From Acidobacteriota bacterium (GTDB lineage Bacteria; Acidobacteriota; Vicinamibacteria; Vicinamibacterales; CAVVIG01): a DNA stretch of 64,000 bases. The position numbers were made by a program, and so were the translations under genes. The DNA is taken from positions 322,488 through 386,487 of the forward strand of contig QHWB01000040.1 of the NCBI GenBank assembly GCA_003222395.1, read 5' to 3'. The notes under the pieces were generated by a model. The model was not told the origin of the DNA, ran no database searches, and saw nothing but the letters and a program-made list of their open reading frames with translations. This document shows positions 7,977 to 18,892 of this stretch, one piece after another (position 1 is the first letter of the stretch; the number at the start of each line of letters is the position of its first letter).

Positions 7977-9425
7977 TCATCGCCGAGGCATCACGCGGTC
8001 GAGAATCGCGTCGGCGCGATGCCGCGCCGCCTCGGTCGTGATCAGACGCGCGGGCCAGTTGCGCGTGTAGCCTTCGGACGCCCATTTCTTCGTCGCGTCG
8101 ATCCCCATCTTTCCGCCGTATGCCGGCAGATCGGCCGCATCGTCGAGATCGTCGACCGGGCCTTTCGTCAACTGGATGTCGCGCAGCGGATCCATGTGCG
8201 TGCCGACGATCCACGCGACCTGGCTCACGTCGTGGACGTCGACGTCGCTGTCGACGACAACGATCGTCTTCGAGAACATCAACTGGCCAAGCCCCCAGAA
8301 GGCATTCATGATCTTGCGCGCGTGGCCGGGGTAGCGCTTGTCGATCGATACGATCACGAGATTGTGGAAGATGCCCTCGGCCGGGAAATGCATGTCGACG
8401 ATCTCGGGCAGCGTCTTCCTGATCATCGGCAGGAAGATCCGCTCGCTCGCGAGCCCGAGGTAGTAGTCCTCCATCGGGGGCACGCCGACGACAGTCGTCA
8501 AATACGTCGGCCGTTTTCGCTGCGTGACGCAGGTGAGATGGAACACTGGAAAGTCGTCGGGCTGCGAATACAGGCCCGTGTGGTCGCCGAACGGTCCTTC
8601 GCGGCGCCGCTCCCCCGGTTCGACGTAGCCCTCGAGCACGATATGGGAGCTCGCCGGCACTTCGAGATCGACCGTCACGCATTTCACCATCTCGATTCGC
8701 CGCCGCGCCAGGAAACCGGCAAGGAGCAGTTCGTCGAGACCTTCGGGCATCGGTGCCGTCGCGCAGTACGGCAGCACCGGCTCGCAGCTCAGCGCGACGG
8801 CGACGTCGAGCCTCCGGCGCAGCCGTTCCGCCACGCGGTAATGCTGCGCGCCGCCCTTGTGTCGCTGCCAATGCATGCCGGTCGACCGGCCGTCGAACAC
8901 CTGCATGCGATACGTGCCGACGTTTCGCATCGCGGTCTCGGGATCCTTGGTGAAGACGAGCGGAAACGTGATGTATTTGCCGCCGTCCTCCGGCCAGCAT
9001 TTCAGGATCGGCAGCGCGTCGAGCGTGCCCTCCCGAGCGACCACCTCGTGACAGGCTGCATCGTTGACCGTCTTCGGCACAAGATCACGAAGGCGTCCGA
9101 CCATCGGCAGCATCTTCAGCGCGTCCATGATGCCGGCCGGCATCTGCGGCGTCATCAGCTCGTCGATCTCGGCCGCGAGATCGTCGAGGGTCTTCACGCC
9201 GAGCGCGAGGCACATCCGCTCGTACGAGCCGTAGACGTTGCTGGCGACCGGCATGTCGTGGCCGGTGGGCGCCTCGAACAGCAGCGCGGGGCCGCCGCCG
9301 GGAGACTTGCAGGCGCGATCGGTCACCGCCGCGATTTCGAGATTCGGACTGACGGGTTCAGTGATGCGCGCGAGCAGCTTGCGTCGATCGAGGTCTGCGA
9401 GGAAGTCGTCGAGATCTGAGTACAT
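7977..9425 (-). CDS. UbiD-family decarboxylase (MqnL-type)
   Basis: 482 residues. UbiD enzymes use prenylated FMN to decarboxylate aromatic acids. The family blocks are present: an N-terminal MYSDLDDFLADLDRRKLLARI, the metal/prFMN region with GTYRMQVFDGRSTGMHW, and the E-R-E-type region EGPFGDHTGLYS. Beside mqnA, mqnC and the prenyltransferase it most likely acts in menaquinone synthesis (the MqnL role) on the naphthoate intermediate. A ubiX-type prenyltransferase that would make its cofactor is not in this window. Length fits the family (about 480-500). Confidence 0.88.
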   Translation of the reverse strand: MYSDLDDFLADLDRRKLLARITEPVSPNLEIAAVTDRACKSPGGGPALLFEAPTGHDMPVASNVYGSYERMCLALGVKTLDDLAAEIDELMTPQMPAGIMDALKMLPMVGRLRDLVPKTVNDAACHEVVAREGTLDALPILKCWPEDGGKYITFPLVFTKDPETAMRNVGTYRMQVFDGRSTGMHWQRHKGGAQHYRVAERLRRRLDVAVALSCEPVLPYCATAPMPEGLDELLLAGFLARRRIEMVKCVTVDLEVPASSHIVLEGYVEPGERRREGPFGDHTGLYSQPDDFPVFHLTCVTQRKRPTYLTTVVGVPPMEDYYLGLASERIFLPMIRKTLPEIVDMHFPAEGIFHNLVIVSIDKRYPGHARKIMNAFWGLGQLMFSKTIVVVDSDVDVHDVSQVAWIVGTHMDPLRDIQLTKGPVDDLDDAADLPAYGGKMGIDATKKWASEGYTRNWPARLITTEAARHRADAILDRVMPRR

Positions 9426-9539
9426 AGGTGGCGCTGCGACTCGCTCCGTGCCCTCGGTGCTGGCGAGCCGAATTCTGCAACGTGCTCAGTTATTTCGTGT
9501 GTTTCGTCGTTTCGTGTTTTCGTGGATTCGGTGCCGCGG
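9426..9539. repeat. Spacer with TTTCGTG word repeats
   Basis: 114-nt spacer between ubiD and the Gfo/Idh/MocA gene. Around 9493-9524 the words TTTCGTG, TTTCGTC, TTTCGTG and TTTTCGTGG follow one another. They complement the CACGAA words at 10,481-10,505. No gene seen. Confidence 0.5.
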
Positions 9540-10472
9540 TTACGTCGTCGCGGTCATTCTATCCGTAATCTGCTGCGCGAGCGCCAGCGCGCGGCGCCCC
9601 TGCGCACCATCGACTCGCGGCGGGCGGTTCGCGGCGATCGCATCGACGAAATCGGCGAGCTCGCGCTTCAGCGGTTCTTCGTTCGCGACCATCACCTCGC
9701 CGCCCTCGATCGACGGCGTCTTCGCGGTACCCTTCACGAGGCGGTACGCTTCCAGCTTCTGCAGCGCGTAATCGATCGACACGTACGCGGCGGTCTCGAA
9801 GAAGCGGATCTTCCGCACCCGCTCGCGGCTGATGCGGCTCGCGGTCAGGTTCGCGATGCAGCCGTTCGCGAACCGCACGCGCGCGTTCGCGATGTCGACG
9901 CGGCCGGTGAGCACCGGAACGCCCACCGCGTCGATCGACTCGACCTCGGCCCTGACGACGGAAAGCACGACGTCGAGATCGTGAATCATCAGGTCGAAGA
10001 CGACGTCGATATCGAGGCTGCGCTCTGGAAACGTACCGAGACGGTGGACTTCGATGAAACGCGGATCACGGAGCATCGGACGCGCGGCATCGACCGCTGG
10101 ATTGAAGCGCTCCGTGTGGCCGACGGCCAGAATCGTTCCCGCGCGCGCGGCGGCTTCGATCATCGCGTCCGCTTCGGCGAGACTGCGCGCCATCGGTTTC
10201 TCGACGAGGACCGGCAGACCCGACACGAGAAATGGCGCCGCGACGTCGCGATGACGCTCGGTTGGAACCGCAATCGTCACCGCGTCGACGCGCCCGAGCA
10301 CGTCGCGGAAATCGAAAGCCGCCTCCGTCCTGCTGGCGCGCGCGATCTCGTCCGCGCGCGCTCGATTCGTATCGACGACGCCAACGAGGTCGACGCCGGG
10401 GAGCGTCGACAGAATGCGGGCGTGATGGCGGCCGAGATGGCCGACGCCGACCACTGCGACGCGCAGCTTCAT
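9540..10472 (-). CDS. Gfo/Idh/MocA-family oxidoreductase in the lpx cluster
   Basis: 310 residues from ATG at 10472 (MKLRVAVVGVGHLGRHHARI). An N-terminal Rossmann fold (GVGHLGRHH) is followed by the family motif EKPMA and the downstream HTERFNPA block, which carries residues that contact substrate in this family. Genes of this type often sit next to lpxA/lpxI, and the position suggests a role on a UDP-sugar in lipid A synthesis. GnnA, which oxidises C3 of UDP-GlcNAc, is one candidate. No GnnB-type aminotransferase is visible, so the substrate remains open. Confidence 0.82.
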   Translation of the reverse strand: MKLRVAVVGVGHLGRHHARILSTLPGVDLVGVVDTNRARADEIARASRTEAAFDFRDVLGRVDAVTIAVPTERHRDVAAPFLVSGLPVLVEKPMARSLAEADAMIEAAARAGTILAVGHTERFNPAVDAARPMLRDPRFIEVHRLGTFPERSLDIDVVFDLMIHDLDVVLSVVRAEVESIDAVGVPVLTGRVDIANARVRFANGCIANLTASRISRERVRKIRFFETAAYVSIDYALQKLEAYRLVKGTAKTPSIEGGEVMVANEEPLKRELADFVDAIAANRPPRVDGAQGRRALALAQQITDRMTATT

Positions 10473-10480
10473 GAATCCAA

Positions 10481-10545
10481 CCACGAAGACACGAAGACAC
10501 GAAGAAGAGCTCGATGGTTTTCCTCGTGGCTTCGCGTCTTCGTGG
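10481..10545. repeat. CACGAAGA word array forming a 10-bp perfect hairpin
   Basis: Between lpxI and the Gfo gene. CCACGAAGAC (10481-10490) is the exact reverse complement of GTCTTCGTGG (10536-10545). The left arm continues as repeated ACACGAAGA words. It may act as an mRNA hairpin within the minus-strand operon; there is no clear T-run. Confidence 0.7.
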
Positions 10546-10560
10546 CCAAAGACGGCGGGA

Positions 10561-11388
10561 TCATCCGCGCCGCTCGGATCGACCGACGATACAGATGTCA
10601 GCGGCATCGGCGGCTTTCATGATCGCCTCGCCGTCGATCATCAGGGTCTTCCCGGCGTCGACCGACAGCGCCGTCGCGCCGACGGCCTTCATCGCCTCGA
10701 TCGTCGACACACCGACCACCGGCACGTCGAATCGCATGTCCTGGTTCGGCTTCGCCACCTTGACAATCCGTACGCCTCGGCCGGCGAGCTGTCCGGCTCG
10801 CGCGATGACGGCGTCGGTTCCCTCCATCGCTTCCACGGCGACGACGGCCGCGGACTTCACGGCGACGGTCTGGCCGATGTCGAGCCGCGCGACGGCGTCA
10901 GCGATGGAGCATCCGAACTCGAGGTCGCGCTGCTCGTCCTCGTCCGGCGCGCGCCGCGTCATGACGCCGTCGCGCGCGAGGAGCGGACCGAGAAACGCGG
11001 TCGAGTCGATCAGTTCGATGCCATGTTCGGCCAGCACGTCCGCGACGCCCGAAATCAACGAGTCGGTGTTCTTCGCCGCGAGTCGCATGAGGACTTTGCC
11101 GAGCATCAGGTCGGGCATGATGTCGGCGAACAGCTTGGTGTGTCTGACCTGCCCCGCCATCACCGCCCGCGTGACGCCGGCGTTCTTCAGCAGGCTGATG
11201 CACGTGCCGAGCTGTCCGAGCGAGATCCAGTGAAGGGGCGCAGCAGGCGCGCGCGCGGCGGCGTCGGCGAGATCGGGAAAGGTTTCCTCCTTCAGCGCGA
11301 TGACCGTAACGTCGTGGCCCGCGCCGCGAGCCGCGTCCAGCACCAGAAACGGAAACCGACCGTTGCCCGCGATCAAGCCAAGCTTCAC
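10561..11388 (-). CDS. lpxI: UDP-2,3-diacylglucosamine pyrophosphatase LpxI
   Basis: 275 residues from GTG at 11388 ([20 protein letters not shown]). LpxI hydrolyses UDP-2,3-diacylglucosamine to lipid X, replacing LpxH. Characteristic blocks are [43 protein letters not shown] and the C-terminal [26 protein letters not shown]. The family length is about 270-285. It follows the fused fabZ-lpxA gene after 53 nt and precedes the oxidoreductase, the usual lipid A gene order. Confidence 0.93.
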   Translation of the reverse strand: MKLGLIAGNGRFPFLVLDAARGAGHDVTVIALKEETFPDLADAAARAPAAPLHWISLGQLGTCISLLKNAGVTRAVMAGQVRHTKLFADIMPDLMLGKVLMRLAAKNTDSLISGVADVLAEHGIELIDSTAFLGPLLARDGVMTRRAPDEDEQRDLEFGCSIADAVARLDIGQTVAVKSAAVVAVEAMEGTDAVIARAGQLAGRGVRIVKVAKPNQDMRFDVPVVGVSTIEAMKAVGATALSVDAGKTLMIDGEAIMKAADAADICIVGRSERRG

Positions 11389-11397
11389 CGAAGATCT

Positions 11398-11440
11398 ACC
11401 ACGAAGTCGCGAAGGCACACGAAGGACACGGAGGATTCTA
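11398..11440. repeat. CACGAAG word repeats between lpxA and lpxI
   Basis: Near-tandem words ACCACGAAGT, CGCGAAGGC, ACACGAAGG, ACACGGAGG in the 53-nt spacer; same family as the array at 10,481. Confidence 0.5.
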
Positions 11441-11441
11441 A

Positions 11442-12701
11442 TTACTCATCCGCCATTACTTCCTCGGCGCGACGCGTCGCCCGGCGCAGGATGACGCCGC
11501 GCTGAGACGTGCGGATGAAATCGAGAATGTGCTGCACTTCGTCGCACGCGAGCGCTCGGTCTTTCTGAATCTGCTGCAGCGCGCGCGATGTGTTCAGCTT
11601 CGACTGGAGCAGGTACCGGAACGTCCGCTTCAACTTCTCGATGACGTCCGGTGGAATGCCGCGGCGCATGAGGCCGATGCTGTTGGCGCCGAAGATCCGC
11701 GCGGGCCGGCTGCCGACCGTCCGCGCGTACGGCAGCGCGTCTTTGGTGATGACCGAATAGCCGCCGACGAAGCCGTGGCGGCCGACGCGGCAGAACTGAT
11801 GCACCGCGGATCCGGCGCTGATGTTCGCGAAGTCCTCGACCGACACGTGACCGCCGAGCGTCGCATGCGGTCCGAAAATCGTATTGTCACCGACGTGGCA
11901 GTCGTGTGCGACGTGCACGTACGCCATGAACACGTTGCGATCGCCGATCGACGTCACGCCGCCGCCCCCGCGCGTCCCGCGATTGATCGTGACGAATTCG
12001 CGAAAAATGTTCTTCCGCCCGATCATGAGGCGCGTCTCCTCGCCCTGATACTTCAGGTCCTGCGGCGCGAGGCCGATCGACGCGAACGGATAGATGTCGG
12101 TGTCGTCGCCGATCTCGGTCCAGCCGTCGACGACGGCGGAGGCGCCGATCCGGCAGTTCGTGCCGATTCGAACGTTCGCGCCGATGCTCGCGTGCGGACC
12201 GACCGTCGTCCCCTCGCCGATCCGCGCGCGCGGATCGACGATGGCTGTCGGATCGATGCTGGTTTCGTCGAGGCGGATGGCAAGGAGCAGCTCGGCTTCC
12301 GCGACGACCTGCTCGCCGACGTACGCCGTCGCCTGCGCCCTTGCAAGCGGCATCCGCCGGCGCCCCAACGAGACTTCGAGGCGCAGTCGATCGCCGGGCA
12401 CCACCTGGCGCCGGAACTTCGCGTTGTTGACACCGCGCAGGTACACGCGCGCGTTCGGACGCGCGTCCTCGCGCTTCAACAGTAGCAGCGCGGCGACCTG
12501 CGACAACGACTCGAGCATCAGCACGGCCGGCAGCAGCGGCGCGCCGGGAAAATGACCCTGGAAGAATTCTTCATTGACGGTGACGTTCTTGACCGCGACG
12601 AGCCGCCGGCCGGGGTCGTGCTCGGCGATCGCGTCCACGAGCACGGACGGATACCGGTAGCAGTGTCGGTCCAGGAGGATGGGGATGTTGATGTCAGACA
12701 C
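11442..12701 (-). CDS. Fused FabZ dehydratase and LpxA acyltransferase
   Basis: 419 residues, GTG start. Residues about 1-145 are a hotdog-fold (3R)-hydroxyacyl-ACP dehydratase (FabZ) with [17 protein letters not shown], keeping the His and Glu that are catalytic in the family, although the usual PGV is PAV. Residues about 150-419 are a left-handed beta-helix LpxA (UDP-GlcNAc O-acyltransferase): hexapeptide repeats, then [15 protein letters not shown] with the presumed catalytic His, [20 protein letters not shown], and a C-terminal helical domain ([19 protein letters not shown]). FabZ and LpxA compete for the same hydroxyacyl-ACP. No lpxD is seen between skp and this gene. Confidence 0.9.
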   Translation of the reverse strand: MSDINIPILLDRHCYRYPSVLVDAIAEHDPGRRLVAVKNVTVNEEFFQGHFPGAPLLPAVLMLESLSQVAALLLLKREDARPNARVYLRGVNNAKFRRQVVPGDRLRLEVSLGRRRMPLARAQATAYVGEQVVAEAELLLAIRLDETSIDPTAIVDPRARIGEGTTVGPHASIGANVRIGTNCRIGASAVVDGWTEIGDDTDIYPFASIGLAPQDLKYQGEETRLMIGRKNIFREFVTINRGTRGGGGVTSIGDRNVFMAYVHVAHDCHVGDNTIFGPHATLGGHVSVEDFANISAGSAVHQFCRVGRHGFVGGYSVITKDALPYARTVGSRPARIFGANSIGLMRRGIPPDVIEKLKRTFRYLLQSKLNTSRALQQIQKDRALACDEVQHILDFIRTSQRGVILRRATRRAEEVMADE

Positions 12702-12702
12702 G

Positions 12703-12776
12703 ATTCGGGACTTGGGATTTGGGATTCTCAGGGGATTCTATCAACCCGAATCCCGAATCCCGAATCCCAAATCCCG
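12703..12776. repeat. GGGATTC word array forming an inverted repeat
   Basis: In the skp to fabZ-lpxA spacer: CGGGACTTGGGATTTGGGA-type words (12706-12738) face AATCCCGAATCCCGAATCCC-type words (12746-12776). The arms are partly self-complementary and would form a long imperfect hairpin just upstream of the fabZ-lpxA GTG. Confidence 0.75.
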
Positions 12777-12788
12777 ACTCGCGTCAGC

Positions 12789-13499
12789 TTACTGCTTCGG
12801 AGCGGCTGCCGGCTTCGCAGCGGCGTCGAGCGCTTTGATGACGTCGGGCGTCAGGTCGAGGCCCGGAGCAGCCCACGCCAGCCCGGCTTCCCCGGCGTTG
12901 AAGACGAGGTAGAGTCCTTTTTCGTTGGCGAGCTTGTCGATGATCGGCGACAGCTTCTTGACGAACTCGTTCTGAACTTCCTGCTGCAGCTCCTGGATTT
13001 CGGCCTGCGCGTCCTGCTGGAAACGCTGCATGTCGACCTGCTGCTTCTCGATATCCTTCTCGAGCTGCGCGCGCGCCGCGTCGTTGAGCATGCTGCCACT
13101 GGTCTGCAGCTTCTGCTGATCCGCCGCGAGCTTCTTCTGCCTGTCGGCGTTCTCGGTCTGTTTCTTCTGCGTGAGCGCGTTCACACGCGTGAGCGCCGCC
13201 TTGCCTTCCGCCGACTGCTGGAACACGGCCTGCGGCGTGAAGAAGGCGATCTTCGCGCCCGCCGGGAACGGCGCCGGCGGCTGCGGCGGCGGCTGCGTAA
13301 CGGGCGGCTGCGCGATCGCGGGCGGCTGCTGTGCGGGCTGCGCCGGCCTGGGTTGCCCGGCGGGCGGCTGCGTGGTCGCGGGCGGCTGCTGTGCGGGCTG
13401 CGCCGGCCTGGGTTGTCCGGCCGGCGGCTGCTGTTGCGCGAACACAGGGGCGGCGCCCATTATCAGTACAAGCGTCGCGACAAGTGCGGAACCTTTCAT
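12789..13499 (-). CDS. skp: OmpH/Skp-family periplasmic chaperone
   Basis: 236 residues. The signal peptide MKGSALVATLVLIMGAAPVFA is followed by an unusual Pro/Gln linker (about residues 23-77) containing two copies of a QQPPAGQPRPAQPA-type unit. The Skp domain comes next (KIAFFTPQAVFQQSAEGKAA), then a long charged coiled coil (about 100-190) and a short beta segment (GLYLVFNAGEAGLAWA). Skp holds unfolded outer-membrane proteins in the periplasm and delivers them to BamA, encoded immediately upstream. The start is supported by GAAAGGA 10 nt before the ATG. The Pro/Gln insert is absent from typical Skp proteins (about 160-180 residues). Confidence 0.88.
   Translation of the reverse strand: MKGSALVATLVLIMGAAPVFAQQQPPAGQPRPAQPAQQPPATTQPPAGQPRPAQPAQQPPAIAQPPVTQPPPQPPAPFPAGAKIAFFTPQAVFQQSAEGKAALTRVNALTQKKQTENADRQKKLAADQQKLQTSGSMLNDAARAQLEKDIEKQQVDMQRFQQDAQAEIQELQQEVQNEFVKKLSPIIDKLANEKGLYLVFNAGEAGLAWAAPGLDLTPDVIKALDAAAKPAAAPKQ
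13320..13436. repeat. Two ~57-bp tandem repeats in the skp linker
   Basis: In-frame tandem duplication inside skp encoding the Pro/Gln linker. The unit GGGCGGCTGCTGTGCGGGCT recurs 60 nt apart with few changes, which suggests slippage or recent duplication. Confidence 0.75.
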
Positions 13500-13520
13500 T
13501 ACGCTGAATCCTTTCGTGAG

Positions 13521-13597
13521 CTAGTGGAAAATCAAAGACTTGCCGGCCGATCGTGTTACCACCTCGACCATCCGGCAAGTGTTTGATTTTACACTAG
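13521..13597. repeat. 26-nt imperfect hairpin between bamA and skp
   Basis: The left arm (13521-13546) begins CTAGTGGAAAATCAAA and the right arm (13572-13597) ends TTTGATTTTACACTAG. The arms pair at about 23 of 26 positions around a 25-nt loop. The right arm contains the bamA stop codon. No T-run follows on the minus strand, so a processing or mRNA-stabilising stem between bamA and skp is more likely than a classic terminator. Confidence 0.85.
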
Positions 13598-16281
13598 AAG
13601 GTCGAGCCGACCGCGAACCGGAACTGGAACTTGCTCTGAGGCTGCAGCGTGTTGTCGAGCACGCCGCTCCGCTGCGGATTCACTGCAAAAATGAGGCGGA
13701 ACGGAACGTTCAGCACCGGCATGAAGAACCGGACTTCGGCACCGGTCGACGTCTTGAAATCCTGCCAGTTGAAGTTCTTCCCCGGTACGTTCACCACGTT
13801 CAGGTCGTTGAGGCCGACGAAGGGCCGGCTCTGTACTTGGTCGCCTGCCTGCACCTGGCCGGCGTCGTAGAACAGAATGAGCCGCACCGGACCGGCAATC
13901 GTAATCTGCTCCTCGACGTTGAAGTTCAGCAGCTTGTTGCCGCCGAGGACGAGGCCGGTGACCGGATCCGCAGGACCGATCGATCGGATATCGAATCCGC
14001 GCACGCTGTACTCGCCGCCGAGGAACAGCTTCTCGAAGATCGGCAGATCGGCAGAGCCCTTGAACTGGTGGATGTACTGGTACTGCGCGCGAAGGCCGAG
14101 CGTCAGCCGGCTCGCGTGCTTCAAGTACCACACGCCCTCGACGAATGGCTTGTAGAAATTGGTGTTGCCGCCGAGACCGGCGAGATCCATCGACAGCGTG
14201 TAGCGCTTGCCGGTCGTCGGAAAGATCGGCTGGTCGACGGTGTTGTACACGTAGCTCGGGACGATCTTGCTGACGATGCGTTCGCCACCCTGACCGATAA
14301 GCAACGAATCGCGCAGGAACGGGTTGCGCGCGAGAATCAGCGGGTCCGTGTACGACTCGTTGATCTCCGTCACGCGGACGCGCTGGTAACTGTAGTTCGT
14401 GAACACGCGCGACCACGCGCTGAGCGGGAACCCGAAGGTCAGCACCGCGCCGGCCGACTTCTGCGTGAACTGGCCGATGTAGCGGATGTCGGTCTTGAAA
14501 ATCTGCGCGCCGCCCGTGATGTTGCGATCGAAGAGGAACGGCTCGGTGAACGACAGCGAGTAGTTCTGCGCGCGCGAGCCGCTCTGGACCGACATCAGCA
14601 GGCTCTCGCCGCGTCCGAGGAAGTTCGCCGTCTGGAACGACAGCTGACCGAAGACGCCTTCGAACTCCGACACGCCGGCGCCGAAGGTCAGTGAATTGCG
14701 GTTCTGCTCTTCGAGCTTGAGCTTGACGTCGACCTTGTTGGTCTCGGGGGGCGGCGTCTTCTGCACGTCGACTTCGCCCGGCTTGCCTTCGAGCGCCTTG
14801 AAGTACCCGAGCTGATTCAGACGTTTGACGCTGTACTTCAACGCTTCGGTGTTGAAGGGGGCGCCTTCCACGAGCCGCATCTCACGACGGATCACGTTGT
14901 CGTGCGTCGTGGTGTTGCCGACGAACGTGATGCGGTTCACGAAGAACTGTTCTCCTTCCTTCATCCGCATCGTGACGTGCACGGTCGGCTCGGCGGACGC
15001 CTTGACGTCGTGGCCGTCGCCGTCGACCGGCTTGAGCGCCGCCGGCGCCTCGGGCGCGTTCTGAACGGGATCGTCGCTGAACTTGTATTCCGGGAAGCCG
15101 GTGAACTCGAAGTAGCCGCCGGTGCCGTAGATCTCGCGCGCCTTCTCGATGCCTTTGCGGATTTTCTTCTCCGAGTAGTACTCGCCGACGCTGGTCTTGA
15201 ACAGCGGCTTCAGGAACTCGCTCTTGACGACCGTATTGCCCGCGATCTCGAAGTCGCTGACCTTGTACCGCTCGCCTTCGTTGACCGGAATCCGCAGCTC
15301 GATCCAGCGCGTCTTCTTGTCCTCCGTGTCCTGCAGGACCTTCAGCTCCGGGACGCCGACGTTCGCCTTCACGTAGCCGTGGTCGCGGTAGAAGGACATG
15401 ATCTTCTCCGCGTCCTCGTCGAACTTCGTCTCCTGAAACGTGCCGCGGTCGCCGAGCGCGCCGGCGATCCAGTCCCACAGGTGCACGGCGTCCTCGAAAC
15501 CGGGACGCTCCTTGTTGTCCTTCAACTGACGCTTGAGCGTGCCGTCGCTCATCGCCTTGTTGCCGACGAAATCGAGCTTCCTGATCTTCACCTTCGGACC
15601 TTCGTCCATGTGAAACGTCAGGTGCACCAGCTTCGGGCCGCCGGAAATCTCCTTGATCTCGGGCGTGACGCTCGCGAACTGAAAGCCCTTCTCCTTCATC
15701 ATGTCCAGGACGATGCCCTGAACCTTGCGCACCAGTCCGGGATCGATGAAGGTGTCGAGCCGAATCTGCGCGTCAGCCTCCTTCAGCTTTTCGTCGATCT
15801 TCGACGTCTCGATTTTCTTCGAGCCGAGGTAGTCGACGATCTTGACGCGCTGCCGCTCCTCCAGGTTGTAGGTGACGATCTTGCCGATCGTGCCGTTGGG
15901 GAACTTGTAGTCGCTGACGTCGATCCACAGGTTGTCGAGGAACTTCGTGTTCCACAGCCGGTGAAAGTCTTCTTCGAGCGTTTTCTCCGCGTTCGCGTCG
16001 TAAGGCAGCCACACGCCCTGCGACGGCTGGCTCTGTTTCAGCTGGATGTAATAGAGGTAAGTCTGCGGCTCGATGACGGACTGGTTGCCCTGGGCCTCGA
16101 AGCACGGCGCGATGAACAGCACGACCGCTGGCGATCCGGCCGGCGGCTGGGCCAGAGGCCGCGCCGGCACGCCACAGACGGTGACTGTCGGAAGAGGTTG
16201 CGCCGATTGATCCTGAGCAAACAACGGCGACGCGGCCAGAACCAGCGCCGCGGCCAGTAGCCGGAACAGACGATTCACCAT
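13594..16281 (-). CDS. bamA: Outer membrane assembly factor BamA
   Basis: 895 residues from ATG at 16281, giving a signal peptide MVNRLFRLLAAALVLAASPLFA. It is the central pore of the BAM complex that inserts beta-barrel proteins. POTRA-type repeats occupy roughly residues 90-560 (for example PKVKIRKLDFVGNKAMSDGTLKRQL, KVSDFEIAGNTVVKSEFLK, FFVNRITFVGNTTTHDNVIRRE). The C-terminal 16-strand barrel contains the conserved lid motif VRGF in GGEYSVRGFDI and ends in the aromatic residue F. It is first in the run bamA-skp-fabZ/lpxA-lpxI. About 90 residues precede the first clear POTRA, longer than in E. coli BamA. Confidence 0.95.
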   Translation of the reverse strand: MVNRLFRLLAAALVLAASPLFAQDQSAQPLPTVTVCGVPARPLAQPPAGSPAVVLFIAPCFEAQGNQSVIEPQTYLYYIQLKQSQPSQGVWLPYDANAEKTLEEDFHRLWNTKFLDNLWIDVSDYKFPNGTIGKIVTYNLEERQRVKIVDYLGSKKIETSKIDEKLKEADAQIRLDTFIDPGLVRKVQGIVLDMMKEKGFQFASVTPEIKEISGGPKLVHLTFHMDEGPKVKIRKLDFVGNKAMSDGTLKRQLKDNKERPGFEDAVHLWDWIAGALGDRGTFQETKFDEDAEKIMSFYRDHGYVKANVGVPELKVLQDTEDKKTRWIELRIPVNEGERYKVSDFEIAGNTVVKSEFLKPLFKTSVGEYYSEKKIRKGIEKAREIYGTGGYFEFTGFPEYKFSDDPVQNAPEAPAALKPVDGDGHDVKASAEPTVHVTMRMKEGEQFFVNRITFVGNTTTHDNVIRREMRLVEGAPFNTEALKYSVKRLNQLGYFKALEGKPGEVDVQKTPPPETNKVDVKLKLEEQNRNSLTFGAGVSEFEGVFGQLSFQTANFLGRGESLLMSVQSGSRAQNYSLSFTEPFLFDRNITGGAQIFKTDIRYIGQFTQKSAGAVLTFGFPLSAWSRVFTNYSYQRVRVTEINESYTDPLILARNPFLRDSLLIGQGGERIVSKIVPSYVYNTVDQPIFPTTGKRYTLSMDLAGLGGNTNFYKPFVEGVWYLKHASRLTLGLRAQYQYIHQFKGSADLPIFEKLFLGGEYSVRGFDIRSIGPADPVTGLVLGGNKLLNFNVEEQITIAGPVRLILFYDAGQVQAGDQVQSRPFVGLNDLNVVNVPGKNFNWQDFKTSTGAEVRFFMPVLNVPFRLIFAVNPQRSGVLDNTLQPQSKFQFRFAVGSTF

Positions 16282-16294
16282 TAAAGCTTTAATG
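16279..16294. promoter_or_regulatory. 16-bp perfect palindrome covering the bamA start codon
   Basis: CATTAAAGCTTTAATG is its own reverse complement and includes the bamA ATG. About 25 bp farther upstream, ACGGCCG and CGGCCGT form a second hairpin (16311-16335 region). It could affect translation initiation or bind a protein; nothing more can be said from sequence. Confidence 0.5.
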
Positions 16295-16424
16295 TTACTG
16301 GATCTTAGACGGCCGAGTGACAATTTCGGCCGTTAGGTCGAGCCTGAGCAGCGCCTGCGGCTCGAGCAAGCGCGGATGCGCGAGCGAGGCGAGCGGGTGG
16401 GGCCCCCCGCGAGCGTTGAGAAAG

Positions 16425-16449
16425 GCGCGTGGGGTGGAACTCCACGCGC
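16425..16449 (-). terminator. GC-rich hairpin after clpC
   Basis: GCGCGTGG (16425-16432) pairs exactly with CCACGCGC (16442-16449), eight bases downstream of the clpC stop. On the minus strand CTTTCTC follows, and on the plus strand GTTTT. A similar GCGCGTGGGG...CTCCACGCG segment lies at 42,224-42,249 downstream of the acyl-CoA dehydrogenase gene, so this may be a recurring terminator-like element. Confidence 0.6.
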
Positions 16450-16456
16450 GTTTTGG

Positions 16457-18892
<2,436 letters not shown>

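Noticed and set aside
14902-16260. 452-codon plus-strand open frame opposite bamA
   Set aside because: Shadow of bamA: repetitive Leu/Val/Asp-rich text with no domain, whereas bamA has signal peptide, POTRA repeats and VRGF.
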